The notes beneath the pieces were generated by a model. The model searched no databases and had not been told where the DNA came from. It saw only the letters and a program-made list of their open reading frames with translations. A stretch of DNA of 64,000 bases from Ga0077555 sp963741565. Lineage in GTDB: Bacteria; Pseudomonadota; Alphaproteobacteria; Rhizobiales; Hyphomicrobiaceae. This document shows positions 16,049-24,557 of this stretch, in pieces (positions within the stretch are counted from its first letter, which is position 1; each line of letters starts with the position of its first letter). The stretch is from contig CAVUIK010000019.1 of the NCBI GenBank assembly GCA_963741565.1, positions 124,001 to 188,000 on the forward strand, given 5' to 3'. Made by a program: the position numbers and the translations under genes.

Positions 16049-16414
16049 GTGGAATTTCTAGATCCCACCGACTTCAAACGGCTTGCCAATCCCGGCATCG
16101 TTTCCGAGCAGCTGCTTTCGCCGCACAATTCGACGTCGACCCGGGTGACCATCACGCGCGTAACGATGCAGCCTGAGGCCATCAGCCAACGCCACAACCA
16201 CTCAACCTCCGAGCAGATTTGGATCGGCGTCTCCGGCGCCGGTGTTCTGCTGCTCGCCGATGGGGTCGAGCGGCCCTTTGCCGCCGGACAAGTCGCCCGC
16301 TTTGCCGACAGCGAAACGCACGGGGCGCGCACCATCGGTGGAGAGCCGTTCGTTTACATCTCCGTCACGTCGCCGCCCATCAACTTCGACTACGCCTACA
16401 AAGAGCACCGCTGA
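16049..16414 (+). CDS. Cupin-domain protein embedded between the two anchor genes
   Basis: A 121-residue single-domain cupin. Metal ligand motifs are SQRHNHSTSEQIWI (H-x-H and E-like region) and ETHGARTIGGEPFVYISV. The start was set at GTG 16049, ten bases after GAGAGG; an alternative GTG at 16031 would overlap the previous stop. The stop shares a base with the next ATG (TGATG), so the gene is translationally coupled to the second anchor. Cupins of this type may isomerise or cleave small acids or bind a ligand. A cupin inside a complex-II gene set is unusual and suggests it handles the same substrate. Confidence 0.8.
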   Translation: MEFLDPTDFKRLANPGIVSEQLLSPHNSTSTRVTITRVTMQPEAISQRHNHSTSEQIWIGVSGAGVLLLADGVERPFAAGQVARFADSETHGARTIGGEPFVYISVTSPPINFDYAYKEHR

Positions 16415-16785
16415 TGTCGCAAATGCAGAACGCTCGGCCCCGCTCAACCGGCTATCGTCGCGATCCGCTCTGGCTGGCCGCGATGATCCATCGTGTTTCG
16501 GGCGTGCTGCTGGCGTGCTTTCTCCCCCTGCATTTTCTGGCCCTCGGCCTTGCCATTGAAAGCGAGGCACGCTTCGATGGTTTTCTCGGTTGGACACAGC
16601 AGCCACTCGTCAAAATAGCCGAGATCGGTCTCGTCTTTCTGCTTGCCGTGCACCTGCTGGGCGGACTGCGTGTCCTCGTGATCGAGAACCAGCCGTGGCG
16701 CGACGGCCAGAAGCGGCTGGCCATGGCAGTGATTGCGATCGCTGTCGCCGTTGCTGCGGTCTTTGTCTTTCGCCTTTTCGTCTGA
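16414..16785 (+). CDS. Cytochrome b-type anchor of the complex-II-like enzyme (SdhC-like)
   Basis: A 123-residue protein with the SdhC signature IHRVSGVLLACFLPLHFLALG in the first helix and VHLLGGLRVLVIE in the second, followed by a third C-terminal helix. In SdhC the second of the two histidine regions supplies a heme b ligand, and the H-R-x-S-G motif lies at the quinone site. The ATG overlaps the cupin stop. Together with the protein at 15693 it would form the membrane part of a complex-II-like quinone oxidoreductase. Confidence 0.85.
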   Translation: MSQMQNARPRSTGYRRDPLWLAAMIHRVSGVLLACFLPLHFLALGLAIESEARFDGFLGWTQQPLVKIAEIGLVFLLAVHLLGGLRVLVIENQPWRDGQKRLAMAVIAIAVAVAAVFVFRLFV

Positions 16786-16825
16786 GGCTTTGAACGCAAG
16801 AGGCCGCGTTTCGCGGATCGGAATC

Positions 16826-17836
16826 ATGGCAACCAACGACGAATGGCTCGCCCGTGTCCGGGAAGACATCATCGAACCAGACCTGCCGATATGCGATCCG
16901 CATCACCATCTCTGGGACCATCGTGACGGCCGGATCGAGCGGCGCTATATGATCGACGAGATCCAGCGTGATCTGCAAAGCGGCCACAACATCGTTTCGA
17001 CCGTGTTCATCGAGCATCTCGCGATGTTTCGAGCCGATGGACCGGATGAGATGAAGTATGTCGGCGAAGTCGAGTTCGCAAACGGCATTGCGGCGATGGC
17101 GGCATCGGGGCTCTATGGCCCGGCCAAAGTCGCGGCTGGCATTGTTGGCTTTGCCGATCTCTCGGCGGGCGCAAGCGTACGTCCGGTTCTCGAAGCCGAG
17201 ATTGCCGCGGCTCCTGGCCGGTTCCGCGGTATTCGGTGCACGGGGGCATGGGATCCCGATCCGCGCATCGCACGTGCCCCGCGACCGGGATTGTATCTCG
17301 ACCGGGTGTTCCGGGAGGGAGTGGCGCAACTGGCGCCGCTGGGATTGACTTTTGACCTCCCATGCCGGTTTCCGCAATTGCCAGAGGTCGCCGACCTCGC
17401 GCGCGCATTTCCAGCGACGACAATTATTCTCAATCACCTCGGTGGTATCCCCGGCATCGGTGCCTATGCCGGCCGTCGCGACGAAATTTTTGCAGCCTGG
17501 CGCACCAGCATGACCGATCTTGCGGCCTGTCCGAATATCGTCGTGAAGCTCGGCGGACTTGCCATGGAGTATTGCGGTTTCGGCTGGCATGAGCGGCCCA
17601 ATCCGCCGACAAGTCTGGAACTCAGCCAGGCGACGCGCGCCTACTATGAGACGGCGATCGAACTGTTCGGCGTCGACCGTTGCATGTTCGAGTCGAACTT
17701 TCCCGTCGACAAGGTGAGCTGCAGCTATCACGTACTCTGGAATTCGTTTAAGCGCGTCACAACGAGCGCCTCAGCCCGCGAGAAAGCTAAACTCTACCAC
17801 GACACTGCGGCGCGCGTTTATCGGCTGAACGCCTGA
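16826..17836 (+). CDS. Amidohydrolase-2 family (TIM-barrel lactonase/decarboxylase-like) protein
   Basis: A 336-residue member of the amidohydrolase-2 family. The metal-binding H-x-H type motif is in CDPHHHLWDH (about residues 25-34), further barrel features are GFRGIRCTG-like (RFRGIRCTGAWD), LNHLGG and the closing FESNFPVDK. Related enzymes hydrolyse lactones such as pyrone-dicarboxylate and sugar lactones. The gene sits between the second anchor and the flavoprotein subunit with short gaps (40 and 27 bases), so it belongs to the same transcript. Its substrate is probably linked to that of the dehydrogenase. Confidence 0.87.
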   Translation: MATNDEWLARVREDIIEPDLPICDPHHHLWDHRDGRIERRYMIDEIQRDLQSGHNIVSTVFIEHLAMFRADGPDEMKYVGEVEFANGIAAMAASGLYGPAKVAAGIVGFADLSAGASVRPVLEAEIAAAPGRFRGIRCTGAWDPDPRIARAPRPGLYLDRVFREGVAQLAPLGLTFDLPCRFPQLPEVADLARAFPATTIILNHLGGIPGIGAYAGRRDEIFAAWRTSMTDLAACPNIVVKLGGLAMEYCGFGWHERPNPPTSLELSQATRAYYETAIELFGVDRCMFESNFPVDKVSCSYHVLWNSFKRVTTSASAREKAKLYHDTAARVYRLNA

Positions 17837-17863
17837 CCTCGCCATTATGCCTCGGAGCTTGCG

Positions 17864-19594
17864 ATGGAACGACTGAAGACCGGCGTCTTAATTCTCGGTT
17901 CTGGCGGAGCGGGTTTGTTTGCGGCGCTGCATGCGCATCAGGCGAACGCGGACCTCGATATCACCGTTGCCTCGAAGGGACTTCTGGGCAAGTCCGGCTG
18001 CACGCGCATGGTGCAGGGCGGCTACAATGTTGCGCTTGGTAAAGGTGACTCGATCGAGCGGCACTTCATGGACACCATCGATGGCGGCAAGTGGTTGCCG
18101 CATCAGGAACTGGCGTGGACGCTGGTGGTCAAGGCGATCGAGCGTGTGCAGGAGCTCGAAAACGAGATCGGCTGCTTTTTCGATCGCAATCCCGATGGAA
18201 CGCTACATGGCAAGGCCTTCGCCGGGCAGACATTCGACCGCACCGTACACAAAGGTGATCTTACTGGCATCGAGATCATCAACCGCCTCATGGAGCAGGT
18301 GTGGGCGCGTCCAATTCGCCGGCTTGAAGAGCATCGCGCGGTCGCGCTGATTCCGGAGCAGGGCTCGCGCGCCATTGCCGCTGTACTCTTCGTTGACGTA
18401 CGGACGGGCGCTTTCCGGCTGGTGGAGGCGAAGACCGTTTTGCTTGCAACGGGCGGCGGACCGACGATGTACAAGTACCATACGCCCTCGGGCGACAAGT
18501 CGATGGACGGCCTTGCCATGGCGCTTCGCTATGGGCTGGCCTTGCGCGACATGGAGATGGTTCAGTTCCACCCGACCGGTGTTCTGGCGGGGCCGGATAC
18601 GCGCATGACCGGCACGATCATCGAGGAGGGGCTGCGCGGCGCAGGCGGGTATCTGCTCGACGGCAACAATCAACGCTTCATGTTCAACTACGATCCGCGG
18701 GGGGAGCGGGCGACACGTGATCTCGTCTCGCAATCGATGTATCGCGAGATGCAGGCGGGGCGGACGACGCCGAATGGCGGTCTCTATATTGCCATGGGTC
18801 ATCTTGGGTCCGATAAAGTCCGCAAACAGTTCAAGGGTATGGTCGAGCGCTGCGCCGACTGCGGATTTGATCTCGCGGGCGGTCTCGTCGAAGTCGTGCC
18901 GACGGCGCACTATCTGATGGGCGGCATCGTCTGCAAGGTCGATACGTCGACCGGAATTGACGGGCTGTATGTCGCCGGCGAGGACGCAGGCGGCGTCCAC
19001 GGCGCAAACCGGCTCGGCGGCAATGGAGTCGCCAACTCGACGGTCTATGGCGGCATTTCTGGCGAGACGATGGCTGCCGATATCAAGCGCGGTCTCGGGT
19101 ACCGGTCACCGGACATGGATGTCGTTGCCGCGGAGCAGGCCCGCGCCGAGGCGCCGTTCGCGCAGAAGCGCGGTGACCTCAACCGGCTGCGCGACACGTT
19201 GCTCGAATTGATGTGGGACGACGTCGGCATCATTCGTGACGCTGGCGGCATGACGCGCGCGCTCGGCCGGCTCGATGCCTTGTCGGGCGAGTTGGCTGTT
19301 GCCGGCGTGGCCGACAGCAACCGCGCCTTCAATCTCACTTGGCATGACTGGCTGAACTTGCGCTCCCAGATCGAGATCTCGCAAGTCGTCACCCATGCTG
19401 CCATGAGGCGCGAAAATTCGCGCGGGGCGCACTATCGCGAGGACTTCAAGGATGCCGGCGATCTCTCGACCTCGCGCTACACCGTCGTGCGCGCCATCGA
19501 CGGACGACTCGCCGTCAGCGACGAGCCCGTCCAATTCACGCACGTCAAGCCTGGCGCAACGCTGATCAATGAACCGCCACAGGCCGCCGAGTAG
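17864..19594 (+). CDS. Complex-II-type flavoprotein subunit (SdhA/FrdA-like)
   Basis: A 576-residue flavoprotein of the succinate dehydrogenase/fumarate reductase family. The FAD-binding motif GSGGAGLFAALHA is at about residues 13-25, the substrate motif QFHPTG and the R-x-E-R-A-T-R-D region are conserved, and a C-terminal helical domain is present. At the position where SdhA and FrdA carry the histidine that binds FAD covalently, this protein has C46 (GKSGCTRMVQGG). FAD is therefore probably bound non-covalently, and the substrate may differ from succinate. It ends the plus-strand gene run. Confidence 0.9.
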   Translation: MERLKTGVLILGSGGAGLFAALHAHQANADLDITVASKGLLGKSGCTRMVQGGYNVALGKGDSIERHFMDTIDGGKWLPHQELAWTLVVKAIERVQELENEIGCFFDRNPDGTLHGKAFAGQTFDRTVHKGDLTGIEIINRLMEQVWARPIRRLEEHRAVALIPEQGSRAIAAVLFVDVRTGAFRLVEAKTVLLATGGGPTMYKYHTPSGDKSMDGLAMALRYGLALRDMEMVQFHPTGVLAGPDTRMTGTIIEEGLRGAGGYLLDGNNQRFMFNYDPRGERATRDLVSQSMYREMQAGRTTPNGGLYIAMGHLGSDKVRKQFKGMVERCADCGFDLAGGLVEVVPTAHYLMGGIVCKVDTSTGIDGLYVAGEDAGGVHGANRLGGNGVANSTVYGGISGETMAADIKRGLGYRSPDMDVVAAEQARAEAPFAQKRGDLNRLRDTLLELMWDDVGIIRDAGGMTRALGRLDALSGELAVAGVADSNRAFNLTWHDWLNLRSQIEISQVVTHAAMRRENSRGAHYREDFKDAGDLSTSRYTVVRAIDGRLAVSDEPVQFTHVKPGATLINEPPQAAE

Positions 19595-19625
19595 ATCGTG
19601 CGGCGTGCGTGGCGCGACCGGCTGG

Positions 19626-19967
19626 TCACCAGGGAAACGTCCAATGGAAATAGCTGGGTCCGCTGTCGCGGGCGTGCGGCCCCTGGCTTTCCCAGAAATC
19701 GACCGTCTGGCGCCGCAACGTTTCCGAGCAACTCTTGCCGCAGTCGATCCAGGTGCCGCGGGGCAGGCGAACCTGCCACCCATGCCGTCCCCGCCGGACA
19801 GGTCCGGCAACCGCCCCTTTGCCCCAGCGGCTCTCCGCGACGACGATGTCGGGGTGCGCATGTCGGCGTCCGTAGTCTTGCGCCGCGGCCGAGGTTGCCA
19901 GGGCCGCAAGCAACGCGCCGCCGATCACGATACGAGCGGCGTTCAGACGAAAGTTGTTCGTGCTCAT
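19626..19967 (-). CDS. Conserved small exported protein
   Basis: A 113-residue protein with a clear signal peptide (MSTNNFRLNAARIVIGGALL, cleavage after SAAA). The mature part has two nearby cysteines (WIDCGKSCSETLRR) and the aromatic ending PSYFHWTFPW. The ATG at 19967 was chosen because AGGAG is 7 bases upstream; the ATG two codons earlier is too close to it. Similar proteins are common in Bradyrhizobium-like genomes as hypothetical proteins, to my recollection. It is convergent with the flavoprotein gene. Confidence 0.72.
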   Translation of the reverse strand: MSTNNFRLNAARIVIGGALLAALATSAAAQDYGRRHAHPDIVVAESRWGKGAVAGPVRRGRHGWQVRLPRGTWIDCGKSCSETLRRQTVDFWESQGPHARDSGPSYFHWTFPW

Positions 19968-20107
19968 CGCCATTCTCCTGGAGTACCAGCTGCGGATGCC
20001 AGCATGTGAGAAAGACCCTCTACAGGACAAGAAGCTGATGCGACAAGTCCAGTGCCCGGGTGCCCATGTTGTCAGGCGCGGCCTGTGTCATGCAGGCCAC
20101 CGCGGCC

Positions 20108-20605
20108 TCAGCCACGCTGCAGGCTGATGGTCACGCTCTGGAGTCCGGTTCCTTCTGTGCGGATCGTTACCGACTGGAACTTGCCTTGGGCGGTGACCGC
20201 CATGGTTCCCTTGAAAGCGCCGCCAGTGATTGCGAGGTTCATTTTGTCGCCTTGCGCCTGCCCGACGACCGTCCCAACGGCATTGTACGTGCGCTCTTCC
20301 CAGGTGCCCGTCACCTTGCCGGCAGTGGAGGTCAGCGCAGCGCGCAACTCGATCTTGTTGCTCGGCGAGGCGCAGCGAATGGCCAGGCCAAGGCCGGCGT
20401 CGTCTTTGGTGGTATAATAGGCTTTGCACGTGAGGGTTTCCGAGCCATTGGCGAGCTGAACGTTAGCTTTTCCGGACCACGACCCCACGAGCGCCGCAAA
20501 GAGCGCCTCGTTCGCATTCAACGCCGTGGCGGGCCCTGTAAGAGCTGCGGCCATGACCGCCATTGCGGCGATGGCGGGCCGTGTACCCGAATGCGCTGAT
20601 CTCAT
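20108..20605 (-). CDS. Exported protein of unknown function (beta-rich, lipocalin-like size)
   Basis: A 165-residue protein with a signal peptide (hydrophobic run IAAMAVMAAALTGPATA). The mature part is rich in Thr, Val and Gly with alternating hydrophobic residues, consistent with a small beta-barrel: LVGSWSGKANVQLANGSETLTC, later VTGTWEERTYNAVG and SVTIRTEGTG. I do not recognise the family. The start at 20605 was chosen for its position just before the signal peptide. It probably forms a pair with the exported gene at 19967, 140 bases downstream on the same strand. Confidence 0.65.
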   Translation of the reverse strand: MRSAHSGTRPAIAAMAVMAAALTGPATALNANEALFAALVGSWSGKANVQLANGSETLTCKAYYTTKDDAGLGLAIRCASPSNKIELRAALTSTAGKVTGTWEERTYNAVGTVVGQAQGDKMNLAITGGAFKGTMAVTAQGKFQSVTIRTEGTGLQSVTISLQRG

Positions 20606-20810
20606 AGGCCTGTCTCTCGCCGGCAATTCTCAATGAATCGTCTCCGAGACCTTGGTCGCAAAAGAGTTTACAACTTATTGCGACTGCCGAATGCTCGGCC
20701 GTTCCGGGACGGGCCCTTGCTGGATGTTGCCACAGTGTCACATTTGTCAAGGCCAGGGGTGGCTCATTTGATATGAGGGCCGATCCAGTTGGCCTGTAGC
20801 TTGCTTGATT

Positions 20811-20824
20811 GTCCCTCGAGGGAC
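20811..20824. promoter_or_regulatory. Perfect 14-base palindrome upstream of a small membrane protein gene
   Basis: GTCCCTCGAGGGAC reads identically on both strands. It lies about 60 bases upstream of the preferred start at 20882 and could be an operator. Nothing links it to a specific regulator. Confidence 0.3.
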
Positions 20825-20881
20825 TAAGTGAAAGCTCCGTCCCGCTGCTTTGCGCAGGCCTGGATGAGAAGAAAAGTCGAT

Positions 20882-21127
20882 ATGCTGAACCGACGTGTCG
20901 TTATCCGCCAGCGCACCCGCACGATCGCCCTAGCCAAGGTGTTGCACCGTGACAGCGAGCTAACGGTCAACCAGCTTTTGACGGCCCTTTTACAGGCAAC
21001 CCTGCTCGTTACGGGACTCTGCGCGGTCGTTGTTGTCGCTTACATCGTCAAATCGGCGCTCGGGATCGACCTTTTGCCGGGACCATCGCCCTTGCACGAC
21101 CTACTCTATCCCTTGCTGCGTCGCTAA
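20882..21127 (+). CDS. Small membrane protein of unknown function
   Basis: An 81-residue protein with a basic N-terminus (MLNRRVVIRQRTR) and one strong membrane helix (TALLQATLLVTGLCAVVVVA), ending in a short proline-containing tail. Starts at 20828 (GTG) and 20864 (ATG) are also possible; 20882 has a weak purine-rich upstream region. No family is recognised. It is convergent with the HTH-like gene ending at 21129. Confidence 0.5.
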   Translation: MLNRRVVIRQRTRTIALAKVLHRDSELTVNQLLTALLQATLLVTGLCAVVVVAYIVKSALGIDLLPGPSPLHDLLYPLLRR

Positions 21128-21128
21128 G

Positions 21129-21587
21129 TTAACGCTGGTCGCGATGGGGCGGATCAGGTGGCCAATCCGCTGGGATTTCCCGGCGCGGGATGTCTCGGGG
21201 CCGTGGCGCGGCCTGCCCTTGAAGCCGATCCCAGAGGCCCAACTGCGATAATTGTGTCTCGATGGCATAAGCTGTCCTGTTATGCGACAGCGCAAGCGAC
21301 CGGATTGATGCACCGGCTTCGAATGCGGCCGCCAAATCGTCGCTCTCTGATCGCGTCCAACGCGCGCCAGCCCGTGCCGGCAACGCCTTCTCGGAGCGGG
21401 TCTTCGTCTTTCGGGCCGCCGCCAACGCATCCAACAGGCCCTCCCAGGCGACCATGGGCAATGTCAGGCTCTGGCCGTGGGGTGAGGACAGCGTCGCATG
21501 CAGGCCTCCCTGATTGACCTCAAAGCGGTATCGACCATCGCCCTGCCGCCATTCGACTTTGTCCCAGACCAGCGCATCCTCGGTCAT
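21129..21587 (-). CDS. Small protein with a C-terminal SANT/Myb-like helix-turn-helix
   Basis: A 152-residue protein. The N-terminal part (VWDKVEWRQGDGRYRFEV) looks like a small beta domain; the second half, RWTRSESDDLAAAFEAGASI followed by a recognition-helix-like stretch, resembles SANT/Myb-type or homing-endonuclease-like helix-turn-helix modules. GGAGG lies 7 bases before the ATG at 21587, which rules out the longer frame. DNA binding is inferred only from the helix pattern. It is divergent from the NIPSNAP gene. Confidence 0.65.
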   Translation of the reverse strand: MTEDALVWDKVEWRQGDGRYRFEVNQGGLHATLSSPHGQSLTLPMVAWEGLLDALAAARKTKTRSEKALPARAGARWTRSESDDLAAAFEAGASIRSLALSHNRTAYAIETQLSQLGLWDRLQGQAAPRPRDIPRREIPADWPPDPPHRDQR

Positions 21588-21735
21588 TGCATCCTCCAAT
21601 GGTGATACTGGCCGCAGAATTGTGCCCAACCACGTCGGGACGTCAAGAACAAAAATGGAACATTGTGTTTGAGCTCGCATGCGGCCAAGGGGCAGATAGA
21701 CTTCGTGCCTCCAGAGCCAGCCAGGGAGACGCACC

Positions 21736-22362
21736 ATGATCTACGAGTTCCGCACCTATACGATCCAACCGCGCATGATGGGCGAATTCATGAAGCGCTG
21801 GGAGCCGCTGCTGCCGAAGCGCCTCGAGCATTCGCGCCTCGCTGCCATGTGGACCACTGAGATCGGTCCGCTCAACCAGGTGATCCACGTCTGGGAGTAC
21901 AACGACGTGGCCGAGCGCAACAAGGTTCGCGAGGCCGTCGTCAAGGCCGGCATCTGGCCACCCAAAACTCAGGATCTGATCACCGACATGAAGTCCGAGA
22001 TCATGATTCCGCAACCGTTCTCGCCACCCTTGTCGCCGTCCAGTCACGGTCCCTATTTCGAGATGCGGACCTATGTACTCAAGGCTGGCGGCACCGCGCA
22101 GATGGCCGAGAACTGGGGCAAGCATCTGCCGGGACGCACCAAGCTCTCGCCTTTGATCGGCGTGTTCGCGTCCGACGTCGGTCATCTCAATCAGTGGGTG
22201 CACATCTGGGCCTACAAGAGCCTCGACGAGCGTGTCGCGGTGCGCAAGAAGGCCATGGATGCCGGCATCTGGCCGCCGCCGTCGACGCCCGACAAGCCGA
22301 GCCCGACGGTTCATCAGGAAAGCAAGATCCTGCTCGCCGCGCCGTTCTCGCCAATAAAGTAA
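21736..22362 (+). CDS. NIPSNAP family protein (two ferredoxin-like domains)
   Basis: A 208-residue protein with two NIPSNAP domains: the first begins MIYEFRTYTIQPRMMGEFMK and contains QVIHVWEYND, the second begins YFEMRTYVLKAGG and contains QWVHIWAYKS. Both are dimeric alpha/beta-barrel-type modules. An AGGGAGA ribosome site precedes the ATG. The biochemical role of bacterial NIPSNAP proteins is unknown; they often occur near catabolic genes. It is convergent with the large exported-protein gene ending at 22426. Confidence 0.85.
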   Translation: MIYEFRTYTIQPRMMGEFMKRWEPLLPKRLEHSRLAAMWTTEIGPLNQVIHVWEYNDVAERNKVREAVVKAGIWPPKTQDLITDMKSEIMIPQPFSPPLSPSSHGPYFEMRTYVLKAGGTAQMAENWGKHLPGRTKLSPLIGVFASDVGHLNQWVHIWAYKSLDERVAVRKKAMDAGIWPPPSTPDKPSPTVHQESKILLAAPFSPIK

Positions 22363-22425
22363 CAAGTGCCAGAAGCTGTGACGCCGCGCTCAACCAGGCG
22401 TGGCGTCGCGTGGTTGGCGTTCGCG

Positions 22426-24360
22426 TTACCGGCTGGCTGTGCGTGCGGCGGCGTCGGTTGGTGTCGTGCGAACGGCAACGCTGGTTCCGCCCAACGGATT
22501 CCCCACCCCGTCCTCGAAGGTAATGAAGAGGCGTTTGACAGCCGGATCCAGAGGCACGGGCGTTCCCTGGCCCTGTACGAACAGGCTGAGTGTCACGACC
22601 TCATTATTGGCAATTGCGCCAAGGTCGACATTTGCCGTTGGGGGCGCTTGGCAAGCGCCCGTACTCGGATTGCTTCGGCACACGGTCACGGTCAATGGGA
22701 GTGAGAACGGGTTCCGGTCGAAATTGTCAATGACGAAGGCCCGTACTGTGTTCGCGGTTCCAATATTGACAGATGCCACGGCCATCGCCGTCGCGCCATC
22801 AACCGGCACATTCAGAATACCATCGTTCGTCGGCGTTGCGCCGATGGTCACCATGTCGGCGCCTTGTGTGGTCGTTGTCGACAAAACGAATGTATTCACG
22901 CCGTTGATCGGCGCCGCTCGCAGGCTATTCGCGCAATCAAAAGTCATCAGAAGATTGCGACTGCCGATGTATGACGGGTTCAAGGCGAACACGAACGTCT
23001 GGAACGCCCCGGCAGGAATACTCACGAACTGGTTGGGTGGCCCCATCGGCAGATTGGCGGCATCCGTCCGCTGAAAATCGATCAATCCCAGCGTGCCCGT
23101 TCCGCCGGCAATGTAACAGCCCTGCGCTGTCACTGCGCCAGCGTTGAGGACTGTCGCAAACGCCGTCGCGGGATCTCCGAACGCTCTCGATCTGAAGACT
23201 GGCAGTACCGAGGCGAACAATGTGGTTTCTGGCACCGCTGTGCTGATCGATCGGCGCACCTCGGTTGTGCCCGCTGCTCCCCATGTGACGGCATCGGTGA
23301 ATGACCCGGCCGTCGCCGACGCGTCGATCGCTTCGTTCAGACGGATTCGCGCGCCTTCGTTCGGAAGCAAATCGACGGATGGGATCGAAAATGAGTAACC
23401 CGGTGCCGACGTTGTTGGAGCGATCGTGACTGGATTGTTCGAATAGTTCGACACGTAATACGAACGACCGCCGCCGTTGGTGAAGCTGCCCAAAGTTCCG
23501 TCGGCGGCATAGGGGCGCTGCGGCGAGACGACGATCCGATTGCTTGGCATCGGCTGGATGTTGAGGCGGTACATGCCGAAGCCTGCAGCCGCGGACGTGG
23601 CTTTCGTGGCAACGCGGATGCGGTACGTTGTTCCGGCGGCCGCATCAAGCACGACCTGACTGACAAACCGCGCGGCAAAGTCGTCATTCGTGACGACGGG
23701 CGCCAGCCCCGTCAGCGAAGTCCCGGTGTAAACCGTGAGGATGGTGTCGATGTCATTGCCGTTGACCGTTGAAAACGATCCGACGGTATCAATGACGTAG
23801 GTCGTCGATGTCGGCGATGTGAAGGCGTACCAGACGGAACGGAAGTTGCCCTCACCCGCCTCGGTCGTGGCGGTGGAGTTCACAGTCACCGCCGTCGATT
23901 GGGTGACAGGGTAGTTCAGCGCATTGGCGAAGTTGTCGTTTGGCGGTGGGCCGTCGTGCCGCACCTCAAAGAAGACGAATTGCGAGCCAACCGCCTCGTT
24001 TGCGGATGTATCGAAGATCGCAATATTATTGACGGTGACCTGCGGAACAAGGCTTGCTCGCCCAATGTCGTTGACGGTGAGTACGATGTTCAGTGTCGTT
24101 GTCGTGGCCGTCCCTGTGGCCGGTGTCGCGGTCAGATACAGTGGGACGTTGTCGACCCTGAAATTCGCTGATCCTTCGGTCGTTGAAACAGGGCAGGTGA
24201 TATTGCCGGTCGGAACACCGCCCTGCTCCATCAGCAGCGTTGACGTGCACGTTCCAAAGATGATGGGGGATTCTGCTGCTGCTGGTTTGGCCGATATTGC
24301 CAGTATTGCAGCCACGGTTAAAGTTGCTGCCAGACGGGCTGCGGTAGCCATCGTAGTCAT
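22426..24360 (-). CDS. Large exported protein with PPC-like domain (paralogue A)
   Basis: A 644-residue exported protein. It has a signal peptide (cleavage after KPAAA), an N-terminal beta-rich segment with two cysteines, then a stretch GPPPNDNFANALNYP, RSVWYAFTSPTSTTYVIDTVGSF and AAGTTYRIRVATK that matches pre-peptidase C-terminal (PPC)-type beta-sandwich domains, followed by several hundred residues of Thr/Ala/Asn-rich beta domains. No protease domain, anchor or LPXTG-like motif is seen. A paralogue of exactly the same length lies directly upstream, which points to a tandem duplication. Probably secreted or outer-surface. Confidence 0.75.
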   Translation of the reverse strand: MTTMATAARLAATLTVAAILAISAKPAAAESPIIFGTCTSTLLMEQGGVPTGNITCPVSTTEGSANFRVDNVPLYLTATPATGTATTTTLNIVLTVNDIGRASLVPQVTVNNIAIFDTSANEAVGSQFVFFEVRHDGPPPNDNFANALNYPVTQSTAVTVNSTATTEAGEGNFRSVWYAFTSPTSTTYVIDTVGSFSTVNGNDIDTILTVYTGTSLTGLAPVVTNDDFAARFVSQVVLDAAAGTTYRIRVATKATSAAAGFGMYRLNIQPMPSNRIVVSPQRPYAADGTLGSFTNGGGRSYYVSNYSNNPVTIAPTTSAPGYSFSIPSVDLLPNEGARIRLNEAIDASATAGSFTDAVTWGAAGTTEVRRSISTAVPETTLFASVLPVFRSRAFGDPATAFATVLNAGAVTAQGCYIAGGTGTLGLIDFQRTDAANLPMGPPNQFVSIPAGAFQTFVFALNPSYIGSRNLLMTFDCANSLRAAPINGVNTFVLSTTTTQGADMVTIGATPTNDGILNVPVDGATAMAVASVNIGTANTVRAFVIDNFDRNPFSLPLTVTVCRSNPSTGACQAPPTANVDLGAIANNEVVTLSLFVQGQGTPVPLDPAVKRLFITFEDGVGNPLGGTSVAVRTTPTDAAARTASR

Positions 24361-24508
24361 GCGTTTCCCCGCATAGTCCCAGAATCATTTTAACCAAAAC
24401 CAGACAGTACCCCGACATGCGCGTCAATCCGAATGCGCGGATTTGCTCTATGGTGGTGCGATCACGCGTGCCGCAGTGCCCTCTGGAAAGCTCGCTCCCT
24501 GAATCACA

Positions 24509-24534
24509 ACGCCGCGCCCGGTTGGGCGCGGCGT
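24509..24534 (-). terminator. Strong hairpin after paralogue B
   Basis: A perfect 11-base stem (24509-24519 with 24524-24534; core GCCGCGCCC / GGGCGCGGC) with a GGTT loop lies 24 bases past the stop of the minus-strand gene at 24558. The T-run is missing, but the stem is very stable. Confidence 0.6.
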
Positions 24535-24557
24535 GATCTCGTCCAAACCGTCCGGCT

